From: Chloroflexota bacterium
Lineage (GTDB): Bacteria; Chloroflexota; Anaerolineae; UBA7937; JACPPX01
Reading direction: 5' to 3'
Length of the DNA stretch: 6,562 bases
Assembly (NCBI GenBank): GCA_016190785.1
Contig: JACPPX010000127.1
Span: 1 to 6,562, forward strand
Shown here: one piece after another, positions 1 through 6,260 of the stretch
How positions within the stretch are numbered: position 1 is the stretch's first letter
Layout: each line of letters starts with the position of its first letter
Made by a program: the position numbers and the translations under genes
Notes under the pieces: generated by a model
What the model was told of the DNA's origin: nothing
The model's database searches: none
What the model saw: the letters and a program-made list of their open reading frames with translations, nothing else

Positions 1-1
1 C

Positions 2-1279
2 ATCCGAAGGATCGCCATTCTCTTGGCCATAGCCAGCTTCCTGCTCATTGCATGTACCCCAACTCCTGCTCCGCCAACGCCCACAACCCCTCCGGGGGAG
101 ACCCCGGCTCCCACCACACCGCCAGCACCGGTCACGGTGACCTATTGGCATACGATGAGTGATGCCGAGGTGGAAGCCTTAACCGAGGTCATTGCTGCCT
201 TTGAAGCCCAATTCCCCAATATCCACATCGAACCTACCCGCTACGCTTACGACGATTTCAAGCCCGCCCTTTTGACTGCTCTAGCCGGAGGTGAGGCACC
301 GGATACCGCCCGTCTGGACATCATCTGGGTGCCCGAGTTTGCGGAGCTGGGAGCCTTGGTCACCCTCGACCAGGCGATGCCCGACTTCCAGGACATTGCC
401 GCTAACACCTTCCCCGGCCCCTTGGCCACCAACTTCTGGCAGGGGCACTACTACGGACTCCCCCAGGACACCAACACCCAGGTGCTTCTGTGGAACAAAG
501 AGCTCTTCGACGGGGGTGGCATCGCGGGACCTCCCAGCACGATAGAAGAATTCGTTGAGGATGCCTGTGCCCTCTCCGACCCAGATGCTAATTCCTGGGG
601 CTATGCGATGGGAGGTACCTACTTCTGGGCTCCAGCACCCCTTTTCTATTCCATGGGCGGAAAGGTCGTCGATGAAGACATCACGACTGCCACCGGCTAC
701 GTCAACGGCCCGGAGAGTGTTGCCGCCTTCGAAACCTTCCTCGACATGTACAATCGCGGTTGCCTCAGCCCCAACCTCTTGGGTGGAGGTATCGGAACGG
801 CTGCCGGCCATGCGGAGGGCAACTACGCCATGATCATCGATGGTCCGTGGATGGTAGACATCTACAAGGCAGATTACCCTGATTTTGAGGTGAACTTCGC
901 ACCCATCCCCAACGGACCGGCCGGGACCAACAGCTCGGTGGTGGGAGGCCAAAATGTGGTAGTATTTGCCCAGTCAGAGCACGAGGCCGAAGCCATCGAG
1001 TGGACCCGCTTCCTGCTCTCTGAAGAGGCACAGACCATCATGGCCCAGCGTGGGGTGATCCCAACTCTATCTACGCTCATCGGCTCTCCTGACCTACCAG
1101 CCTACTTCGATGTTTTCTTGCGACAACTGGAGACGGCCCAGGCCCGGGTGCCCCATCCCACGTGGTCGGAGATGGACGGTGCCATCAACAATGCCTTCCA
1201 GCGGATACTCCGCGGGGAGCAGACCGTGCAGGAGGCCCTTGATCAGGCTGCCGACGAGATCAACGCCCTTCTCGGTTAG
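2..1279 (+). CDS. ABC transporter sugar-binding lipoprotein (family 1 extracellular solute-binding protein), 5'-truncated by window edge
   Basis: This is the substrate-capturing subunit of an ABC sugar importer, anchored outside the membrane as a lipoprotein. The reading frame is open to the left edge; the codons before the internal TTG at 23 read IRRIAILL, a basic then hydrophobic signal-peptide segment, so the true start lies outside the window. A lipobox LIAC ends with Cys at 53-55. It is followed by a Pro/Thr-rich linker of about 28 residues, then TYWHTMSDAEVEAL, the usual first strand and helix of family 1 binding proteins. LPQDTNTQVLLWNKELF is a typical hinge-region signature, and GPWM and GGQNVVV occur further on. 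The mature part is about 408 residues, normal for the family. Two permease genes follow directly. Substrate is inferred from the downstream GH66 and GH15 enzymes to be an alpha-1,6-gluco-oligosaccharide; the sequence alone does not show specificity. Confidence 0.93.
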   Translation: MRRIAILLAIASFLLIACTPTPAPPTPTTPPGETPAPTTPPAPVTVTYWHTMSDAEVEALTEVIAAFEAQFPNIHIEPTRYAYDDFKPALLTALAGGEAPDTARLDIIWVPEFAELGALVTLDQAMPDFQDIAANTFPGPLATNFWQGHYYGLPQDTNTQVLLWNKELFDGGGIAGPPSTIEEFVEDACALSDPDANSWGYAMGGTYFWAPAPLFYSMGGKVVDEDITTATGYVNGPESVAAFETFLDMYNRGCLSPNLLGGGIGTAAGHAEGNYAMIIDGPWMVDIYKADYPDFEVNFAPIPNGPAGTNSSVVGGQNVVVFAQSEHEAEAIEWTRFLLSEEAQTIMAQRGVIPTLSTLIGSPDLPAYFDVFLRQLETAQARVPHPTWSEMDGAINNAFQRILRGEQTVQEALDQAADEINALLG

Positions 1280-1302
1280 ATTGCAGGCGCGAGTGGTATG
1301 GA

Positions 1303-1344
1303 AAGTGATCCAGGGGGACGGGGATGCCCTCCCCCTGGATCCTT
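1303..1344 (+). promoter_or_regulatory. Intercistronic stem-loop between binding-protein and permease genes
   Basis: A perfect 12-bp inverted repeat, GATCCAGGGGGA (1307-1318) and TCCCCCTGGATC (1330-1341), can be extended by AAG/CTT outside (1303-1305 with 1342-1344, T1306 bulged) and by GGG/CCC inside (1320-1322 with 1327-1329, C1319 bulged). This leaves a GATG tetraloop. The stem begins 24 bases after the binding-protein stop and no T tract follows, so it does not look like an intrinsic terminator. In other binding-protein-dependent operons, hairpins in this place protect the upstream mRNA from 3' exonucleases and lower permease expression relative to the binding protein. That role is inferred here. 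Confidence 0.85.
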
Positions 1345-1362
1345 CCCCAGGCAACAACTAGA

Positions 1363-2286
1363 ATGATTGACGGTACTCTCGCTCAGAGGTTAGCTCTCGG
1401 TAGGAAGATCTGGACCCTTCGCTCGGGTTACGCCTTCCTGCTGCCAGGATTCCTCCTCTTCTTCCTTTTCGTTCTCTTGCCCATGGTCTACTCCCTGCGC
1501 ATCAGCTTCTTTGACTGGAATCCCGTGCTTCCCGAACGGAGCATCTTTCTGGGCTTGAGCAACTATGCACGAGCCATACAGGACCCCATCTTCCAAAGAG
1601 CAGTGATCAACACCTTGTCCTATGCAGCAATAACCGTCCCGGCACAGATTGCTATTGGGCTATTCGTGGCATTGCTTTTGGATCAGCCCCTGCGGGGCCA
1701 GACATTTTTCCGGGGTGCCTATTATCTACCGGTTATAACCTCGTGGGTAATTGTTACATTGATCTTCGAATACCTCTTCAACAGCCAGGCGGGACTTATC
1801 AACTTCCTTCTGAAAGATGTGCTGGGTTTGGTGCAAAGACCGATTGCCTGGCTAGCCGACCCGATCCTGACCATGGTCCCCATAAACCTGTTGGGGATCT
1901 GGAAGGGGGTTGGCTGGAGTGCCATTATCCTGCTGGCCAGCCTGCAAGCCATCCCCCGCGAGTTCTATGAGGCCGCCGCGGTGGATGGGGCCGGATTTTG
2001 GACTTCCTTGCGGCACATAACCCTTCCCCTTCTACGTCCCACCCTGGTCTTCCTGATCGTGGTTCTGGTCATCGGCGGCCTCAACGTCTACATATCAGTC
2101 CTACTTATGACCGACGGGGGCAATCCTCTGGATCTTACGCACTCCATCCTGACCCTCATGTACGAAGTCACCTTCACACGTCTCGATTTCGGCTATGGAG
2201 CGGCGATTAGCTATCTACTGACTGTTTTCGTCTTCGTGATCAGCATCTTCCAGATCCGAATGCTGCAACGGAGGGTGGAAATATGA
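1363..2286 (+). CDS. ABC sugar transporter permease, MalF/UgpA-like
   Basis: One of two membrane subunits of the importer, 307 residues. Six hydrophobic segments are visible: FLLPGFLLFFLFVLLPMVYSL; INTLSYAAITVPAQIAIGLF; YYLPVITSWVIVTLIFEYLF; the stretch around INLLGIWKGVGWSAIILL; LVFLIVVLVIGGLNVYISVLL; and ISYLLTVFVFVISIFQI. The cytoplasmic EAA loop that docks on the ATPase is at about residues 203-222 (EAAAVDGAGFW...ITLPLL). The ATG at 1363 is preferred, although its ribosome binding site is weak. The frame stays open to an ATG at 1324, but that codon is in the loop of the preceding hairpin and would add a non-conserved MPSPWILPQATTR extension. The stop overlaps the next start by four bases (ATGA, 2283-2286), which indicates translational coupling. 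No ATPase gene is adjacent. Confidence 0.93.
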   Translation: MIDGTLAQRLALGRKIWTLRSGYAFLLPGFLLFFLFVLLPMVYSLRISFFDWNPVLPERSIFLGLSNYARAIQDPIFQRAVINTLSYAAITVPAQIAIGLFVALLLDQPLRGQTFFRGAYYLPVITSWVIVTLIFEYLFNSQAGLINFLLKDVLGLVQRPIAWLADPILTMVPINLLGIWKGVGWSAIILLASLQAIPREFYEAAAVDGAGFWTSLRHITLPLLRPTLVFLIVVLVIGGLNVYISVLLMTDGGNPLDLTHSILTLMYEVTFTRLDFGYGAAISYLLTVFVFVISIFQIRMLQRRVEI

Positions 2287-3122
2287 CATCTCCCCGGAGG
2301 CGACCTTTGCTAGGCAGACTGGTAGTCTATGGCCTTCTCTTGTCGGGACTTGTGCTGGTAGGCACCCCCTTTGCTTACATGGTCTCCACCTCCCTGAAAT
2401 CCCAGCGCTACACCTTCGAATATCCCCCGCAGCTTTGGCCGAGGGAACCAACCCTGGCCAACTATCTGGCCGCACTGGGGAAAGACCTGTTTGGGCTATA
2501 TTTCCTAAACAGCGCGGTGGTGGCCTTGGCTACAACCGCGACCACGGTGTTGATTGCGGCCATGCTGGCTTATGCCTTCTCCCGACTTCAATTCCCCGGG
2601 AGGGATGCGCTATTCTACGTGCTTCTCTTGGGGATGATGATCCCGCCGGTGATGTTGATCATCCCCCAGTTTATCATTGCCAAGCAGCTGCGGCTTTTGA
2701 ACAGTCTTGGAGGATTGGTGGCCGTCTACGTTACCATGAACCTACCGATGCAGACTTTTCTACTGCGGGGCTTTTTTGATGGCATCCCCCGTGATCTTGA
2801 GGACGCGGTGCTGATCGATGGAGGCAACCGTTGGACCGTCTTCTGGAAGGTCATCCTGCCTCTGGCCCGCCCCGGGCTGGCGGTGGTGGCCATCTTCACC
2901 TTCCTGTACAGCTGGGACGAGTTTCCCTGGGCGCACGTGAGCATCAAGGAAGCGACGCTGCGCACCCTCCCGGTGGGCATCGCCCTGTTTCAAAACCAGC
3001 ATCTGACCGAGTGGGGACAGGTATTTGCAGCATCGACCTTGGCTATGTTGCCGGTGGTCATACTCTACGTTGTCCTGCAGAGGCATTTTATAAAGGGCCT
3101 AACGGCAGGAGCCTTGCGCTAG
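2283..3122 (+). CDS. ABC sugar transporter permease, MalG/LacG-like
   Basis: The second membrane subunit of the importer, 279 residues, expected to pair with the upstream permease. Six hydrophobic segments can be read, beginning with LVVYGLLLSGLVLVGTPFAYM and ending with STLAMLPVVILYVVLQ. The EAA loop starts at residue 173 as EDAVLIDGGNRWTVFWKVILPL, keeping the G and I-LP positions. The C-terminus FIKGLTAGALR is the usual MalG-type ending. A good ribosome binding site, GGAGGGTGG at 2270-2278, precedes the ATG inside the upstream gene, and the ATGA overlap supports this start. The gene is followed by a 94-base gap before the GH66 gene, with no convincing terminator, so read-through into the enzyme genes is likely. 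Confidence 0.94.
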   Translation: MTSPRRRPLLGRLVVYGLLLSGLVLVGTPFAYMVSTSLKSQRYTFEYPPQLWPREPTLANYLAALGKDLFGLYFLNSAVVALATTATTVLIAAMLAYAFSRLQFPGRDALFYVLLLGMMIPPVMLIIPQFIIAKQLRLLNSLGGLVAVYVTMNLPMQTFLLRGFFDGIPRDLEDAVLIDGGNRWTVFWKVILPLARPGLAVVAIFTFLYSWDEFPWAHVSIKEATLRTLPVGIALFQNQHLTEWGQVFAASTLAMLPVVILYVVLQRHFIKGLTAGALR

Positions 3123-3216
3123 GGCATGAGATGTGATTTTTTGAATCGGACAGCCCGCCCCTTCAAATTGCTCTTTGCTCTAGTGCCCCAATGAGCTCAT
3201 TCCTGCAGACCGTTCG

Positions 3217-4923
3217 ATGAGCGACCTCCATTCTTTACCACCGTTAGAGGAGAGGGAGGTGAATGGGCTGGTGGTAGACCTCAGGCCAGACCGCGCTTAC
3301 TTCCGCCCTAAAGAAGAGGTAAGCCTGACCTGGCTTCTGCGAAACCAGGGGAAGGAGGAACTCCACCTTCGACTCGTTGCCGAGATCTTCTACCTCTCTG
3401 ATCAGGAAGGACTTCTGGAAACAACAGCATCAGTGCCGGCCGGAGGTGGCACAAGTGTCCAATTAACGTGGAAGCCTACCCGGCCCGTGCCGGCTGGATA
3501 TGGGGTTGAGGGGAGAGTGTTGGATTCTGCGGTTCGGGTTGTCGCCCGCTGCTCCACCGCCTTCGATGTATTGGAGCACTGGGCCCAGGCTCCGCGCTAT
3601 GGTTTCCTATGCGAATTTCCTCCCGGGCGCAAGGATTTTGAAGAGACGATGGCTTGGCTAGCGCTCTACCATATCAACAGCCTCCAATTCTACGACTGGA
3701 TGTACCGTCACGAAGACCTTTTGACTAGTGAAGACCCCTACCGCGACCTCCTCGGGCGAGAGAGCTCCAGGCGAACTGTAGAAGGGTTGGTGGAGGCTGC
3801 CCACCGCCGCAACATAGCGGCCCTGGCCTACACCTCGGTTTATGGATCTTCTCCTCCCTTCTACCAGGCTCACCGCAGTTGGGGGTTGTTTGATGCAAAT
3901 CAAGAGCCACTCACCTTGGGAGATGGTTTTCTTTACATCATGGACCCAAGCCCTGAGTCAGCATGGACTCAGCATTTGATGGTCCAATTTGCCGAAGCCC
4001 TGCGGGAGATCGGTTTTGACGGCCTTCACCTGGATCAGTACGGTGAACCTCGGTCAGGAGTGGCCGGCAGCGGTAAACCGGTGGATCTTCGACTAGCCTT
4101 TCCGGCGTTCATCAATCTGGCGAAGACCACCGGCAGCGGAGTTCGACCTGACGCCACCGTGATTTTCAATGCGGTCAACAACTGGCCCATCGAGACGGTG
4201 GCCCGAGCGAACCAGGATTGCATCTACATCGAAGTCTGGCCACCAAATAACCGCTATCGCGACCTGCGGAAGCTAATCGTCAATGGCCAGAGAGCCAGCA
4301 GCGGAAAGCCGGTGGTGCTGGCGGCGTATCTTAATCCAGCAAGGCCACAAAACGTGAGGCTGACCGATGCGGTCATATTCGCCAGCGGAGGCTATCACAT
4401 GGAACTCGGCGAACTGAGTGGCATGTTGGCCGATCCATATTTCCCCGAATATCAGCGGGTCAGTAGTGATCTGGCCGGCGTACTCCGTCGCTACTACGAT
4501 TTTGCAGTGAGGTACGAGAACCTGCTCGCCCTCGCCGCCCAAGACAATACGGAGGAAGTTACGGACAAGATCAGTGTTGAAGGGGTGAACACCTCACCAG
4601 AGAATGATCACGATAAGGTCTGGGTTATCGCTAGAAAGGGACAAAACCACCAGGCCATCAGCCTCATCAACCTGTTAGGCATCCAGGCCCCGGAGTGGAA
4701 TAGTTTCCTGTCAGTCGATCCCACCTCTCTGGAAAACTTCATAGTCAGGTATAGGCCTCCACAGGGGGTGAGACAGGTGTGGGTGGCCTCACCGGACTTT
4801 CCCAGTCCCCGCGCTAGCCTCTTGCCTCTTAGCTGGGGCTCGGACCTCCAGGGAAGCCAAATCGAATTCACCATCCCACGGCTTGAATACTGGGACCTAG
4901 TCGTGGTGGAGTTCGCCAAATGA
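3217..4923 (+). CDS. Glycoside hydrolase family 66 enzyme, dextranase type, predicted cytoplasmic
   Basis: GH66 enzymes are retaining hydrolases or transglycosylases acting on alpha-1,6-glucans (dextranases and cycloisomaltooligosaccharide glucanotransferases). Visible hallmarks are an N-terminal beta domain (PDRAYFRPKEEV), FYDWMYRH (Y159-H165), AYTSVYG (204-210), GFDGLHLDQYG with D273 as predicted nucleophile, FNAVNNW (317-323), and YIEVW with E339 as predicted acid/base. The 66-residue spacing of the two catalytic residues is close to that recalled for characterised dextranases (D385/E453 in Streptococcus mutans). The C-terminal beta domain ends in LEYWDLVVVEF. There is no signal peptide or membrane segment, so the enzyme should act inside the cell on imported substrate. 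At 568 residues it leaves no room for the CBM35 insert of cyclising enzymes, so endo-dextranase is favoured. The start is uncertain: GTG 3259 has a much better ribosome binding site (AGGAG 3248-3252) than ATG 3217. Confidence 0.88.
   Translation: MSDLHSLPPLEEREVNGLVVDLRPDRAYFRPKEEVSLTWLLRNQGKEELHLRLVAEIFYLSDQEGLLETTASVPAGGGTSVQLTWKPTRPVPAGYGVEGRVLDSAVRVVARCSTAFDVLEHWAQAPRYGFLCEFPPGRKDFEETMAWLALYHINSLQFYDWMYRHEDLLTSEDPYRDLLGRESSRRTVEGLVEAAHRRNIAALAYTSVYGSSPPFYQAHRSWGLFDANQEPLTLGDGFLYIMDPSPESAWTQHLMVQFAEALREIGFDGLHLDQYGEPRSGVAGSGKPVDLRLAFPAFINLAKTTGSGVRPDATVIFNAVNNWPIETVARANQDCIYIEVWPPNNRYRDLRKLIVNGQRASSGKPVVLAAYLNPARPQNVRLTDAVIFASGGYHMELGELSGMLADPYFPEYQRVSSDLAGVLRRYYDFAVRYENLLALAAQDNTEEVTDKISVEGVNTSPENDHDKVWVIARKGQNHQAISLINLLGIQAPEWNSFLSVDPTSLENFIVRYRPPQGVRQVWVASPDFPSPRASLLPLSWGSDLQGSQIEFTIPRLEYWDLVVVEFAK
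3248..3252 (+). promoter_or_regulatory. Strong ribosome binding site favouring an internal GTG start of the GH66 gene
   Basis: AGGAG within a purine run lies six bases before GTG 3259, in frame with the GH66 gene. The upstream ATG 3217 is preceded by CTGCAGACCGTTCG, which has no Shine-Dalgarno match. Starting at 3259 gives a 554-residue protein beginning (M)NGLVVDLRPDRAYF, right at the start of the conserved GH66 N-terminal beta domain. Confidence 0.5.
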
Positions 4924-6020
4924 GTTTTGTTGGAGACCGGCCAATGGGGAATCTCTTTCAGAGCAGTGTGGAGATCATCCTCGCCAATCAGGCGTACTCC
5001 GGCGCCTATCTCGCCTCGCCCAGTTTCCCCAATTACCGCTACGCCTGGTTTAGAGACGGCTCATATGTAGCCTACGCCATGGACCTAGTTGGTTACCCAG
5101 AGAGCGCTGCCAAATTCCATACCTGGGCAGCGGGCACCGTGGCGCAGTATGCGGACAAAGCCCACAGATGCATAGAGCTGGCACAGCACGGGCAGAGGCC
5201 TCGCGCGGAAGATTGCCTCCATAGCCGCTTCACCGCCGCAGGCAAAGAGGCGGATGCCGAGTGGCCCAACCATCAGTTGGACGGATTCGGAACCTGGCTG
5301 TGGTCCCTGGCCGAACATCTCCAGATAAACCGAAAGAGCGCAATGGCGGAGGACTGGTATATAGGCGCCCGCTTGGTAGCCGACTACCTGGCCACCCTCT
5401 GGCCATGCCCCTGTTATGACTGTTGGGAGGAGAATGGCGATGCGGTGCACATCTATACCCTAGCGGCCATTTCCGGGGGCCTGCGGGCGATCTCCCCGGC
5501 CTTGGGTGACGAAACATTAAAAAGCATCGCCCAAGAGATCAAGGAATTCTTGTTGAGCAACGGGGCCGAAGAGGGTCATGCAGTTAAATATGTGGGAAGC
5601 AAAGATGTTGACAGCAGCCTGCTTGGTCTGTCCACTCCCTATCGGCTTCTCCCGTACCAAGATCCGATGATGACAGAAACAGTGCACCAGATAGAGAAGG
5701 AATTGCTGACCGATACTGGCGGCCTGCGGAGATATACTGGTGATTCATACTACGGTGGGGGAGAATGGATTCCCGTTACCGCTTGGCTGGGCTGGTACTA
5801 TGCCGAACTGGGGGACGAGGAGAGGGCTATGGAACTACTTAATTGGGTGACGGAGCAGGCGGATGAAGAGGGACGCCTGCCAGAGCAGGTCCCAAACTCG
5901 CTTGTCGCCCCGGAGATGTACCAGCCTTGGGTTGATCGCTGGGGTCCCATCGCGCAGCCTCTCCTGTGGTCCCATGCCAAGTATTTGATCCTGCACCAAG
6001 CGCTGAGAGGCACCAAATAG
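4920..6020 (+). CDS. Glycoside hydrolase family 15 enzyme, single-domain (isomaltose/isomaltooligosaccharide glucohydrolase or glucoamylase type)
   Basis: GH15 enzymes are inverting exo-hydrolases that release beta-glucose from non-reducing ends of alpha-glucans. Visible (alpha/alpha)6-barrel motifs are YRYAWFRDGSY (R45 and D46 bind the terminal glucose), NHQLDGFG, CYDCWEENG with E170 as predicted general acid, GGGEWIPVTAWLGWYYAELG, RLPEQ with E322 as predicted general base, and the closing PLLWSHAKYL. At 366 residues it lacks the N-terminal beta-sandwich of typical bacterial glucoamylases and glucodextranases. It has no signal peptide. The start overlaps the GH66 stop (ATGA, 4920-4923) with GGAG eight bases upstream; ATG 4944 also has a GGAG and is a possible shorter start. 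Coupling to a GH66 gene points to alpha-1,6-linked substrates such as isomaltose and short isomaltooligosaccharides. Starch-type glucoamylase or trehalase activity cannot be excluded from sequence alone. Confidence 0.9.
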   Translation: MSFVGDRPMGNLFQSSVEIILANQAYSGAYLASPSFPNYRYAWFRDGSYVAYAMDLVGYPESAAKFHTWAAGTVAQYADKAHRCIELAQHGQRPRAEDCLHSRFTAAGKEADAEWPNHQLDGFGTWLWSLAEHLQINRKSAMAEDWYIGARLVADYLATLWPCPCYDCWEENGDAVHIYTLAAISGGLRAISPALGDETLKSIAQEIKEFLLSNGAEEGHAVKYVGSKDVDSSLLGLSTPYRLLPYQDPMMTETVHQIEKELLTDTGGLRRYTGDSYYGGGEWIPVTAWLGWYYAELGDEERAMELLNWVTEQADEEGRLPEQVPNSLVAPEMYQPWVDRWGPIAQPLLWSHAKYLILHQALRGTK

Positions 6021-6092
6021 TTGACCGTTAGTTAGCAACAGAAGAGAGGTTTCTCGGTCAGTCTATCGGAGATGCTATCTGCGGGGGAGGCA
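6021..6092. other. Intergenic stretch after the sugar operon; no gene or clear terminator seen
   Basis: Between the GH15 stop and the recN-like remnant there is no plausible coding frame on either strand. Weak complementary arms TGACCG (6022-6027) and CGGTCA (6055-6060) enclose a GAGA/TCTC mini-hairpin (6044-6055), without a following T tract. It could slow polymerase or be chance. How the operon terminates is not evident. Confidence 0.4.
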
Positions 6093-6140
6093 TCAGCTCT
6101 GGATGATGGCCAAGTTTTCAATTTCCAATCGGCTTAGCAT
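6093..6140 (-). pseudogene. recN: 5' remnant of a recN-like gene (DNA repair ATPase), cut after 15 codons
   Basis: On the minus strand an ATG (6140-6138) opens MLSRLEIENLAIIQS and is then stopped by TGA at 6095-6093. This matches the invariant style of RecN N-termini (ML..L.I.NFAII..L), a double-strand-break repair ATPase of the SMC type. In intact genes the first strand is soon followed by a Walker A motif TGETGAGKS; here none of the three downstream frames contains it, and the sequence runs into the end of the sugar operon. An excellent ribosome binding site is retained (6144-6152). I read it as the head of a recN gene whose body was removed or separated by rearrangement. The alternative is a chance 15-codon open frame, made less likely by the combination of match and binding site. 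Confidence 0.55.
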
Positions 6141-6143
6141 GGG

Positions 6144-6152
6144 TCACCTCCT
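6144..6152 (-). promoter_or_regulatory. Consensus ribosome binding site of the recN-like remnant
   Basis: Read on the minus strand the sequence is AGGAGGTGA, a full match to the 16S anti-Shine-Dalgarno. AGGAGG lies six bases before the ATG at 6140. No real gene follows in this orientation beyond the 15-codon remnant, so it is a fossil of a translated gene start or serves a very short peptide. Confidence 0.65.
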
Positions 6153-6158
6153 GAAAAA

Positions 6159-6171
6159 TTCACGGCGTGAA
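6159..6171. repeat. Short palindrome TTCAC-GGC-GTGAA in the divergent intergenic region
   Basis: Five-base arms TTCAC (6159-6163) and GTGAA (6167-6171) flank a GGC spacer. The palindrome sits 31 bases upstream of the -35 box of the antitoxin promoter and just upstream of the recN-type ribosome binding site on the other strand. It could be an operator for either side, or a small hairpin in the leader of the recN transcript. Confidence 0.4.
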
Positions 6172-6202
6172 ACTTGTCCATGCGTGCCTGCGGAACAACA
6201 AC

Positions 6203-6231
6203 TTGACAAACGCATCAGACTGTGATATACT
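6203..6231 (+). promoter_or_regulatory. Near-consensus sigma-70-type promoter for the antitoxin-toxin operon
   Basis: The -35 box TTGACA (6203-6208, perfect) and the -10 box TATACT (6226-6231, five of six) are separated by the optimal 17 bases. A TG at 6223-6224 adds an extended -10 element. Transcription should begin near 6238, giving a leader of about 23 bases before ATG 6261. It is the strongest promoter match found in the window and points into the antitoxin gene. Confidence 0.85.
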
Positions 6232-6236
6232 AATCC

Positions 6237-6255
6237 TACACACAGATGAGGTGTA
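6237..6255. promoter_or_regulatory. Candidate autoregulatory operator overlapping the transcription start and ribosome binding site
   Basis: Inverted arms TACAC (6237-6241) and GTGTA (6251-6255) with a nine-base spacer cover the predicted transcription start. Ribbon-helix-helix antitoxins usually bind short palindromes at this position to repress their own operon. The ribosome binding site GAGGTG (6248-6253) lies inside it, seven bases before ATG 6261. The arms are short, so chance is possible. Confidence 0.4.
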
Positions 6256-6260
6256 TGAAT

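Noticed and set aside
281..952. Long open frame on the minus strand opposite the binding-protein gene (223 codons)
   Set aside because: It lies wholly within a clear family 1 binding-protein gene, has no recognisable domain, and its composition looks like a reverse-frame shadow.
1324..1362. Upstream ATG 1324 as the start of the first permease
   Set aside because: It sits in the tetraloop of an 18-pair hairpin and adds a non-hydrophobic, non-conserved 13-residue extension.
3137..3142. T6 run after the second permease gene as a possible terminator
   Set aside because: No stable GC-rich hairpin directly precedes it; only 3-4 bp weak arms can be drawn.
3191..3220. Nine-codon frame (MSSFLQTVR) ending in an ATGA overlap with the GH66 ATG
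   Set aside because: It has no ribosome binding site and no leader-peptide features, and the GH66 start it would couple to is itself doubtful.
3217..4923. Cycloisomaltooligosaccharide glucanotransferase as the precise GH66 activity
   Set aside because: The protein is too short for the CBM35 insert typical of those enzymes and has no secretion signal; a dextranase-type hydrolase is the simpler reading, though transglycosylation cannot be excluded.
5085..5450. Minus-strand open frame of 121 codons opposite the GH15 gene
   Set aside because: It overlaps the conserved GH15 catalytic region and shows no family features of its own.
6022..6060. TGACCG/CGGTCA arms as a terminator after the GH15 gene
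   Set aside because: The loop is long, the inner hairpin is weak, and no T tract follows.
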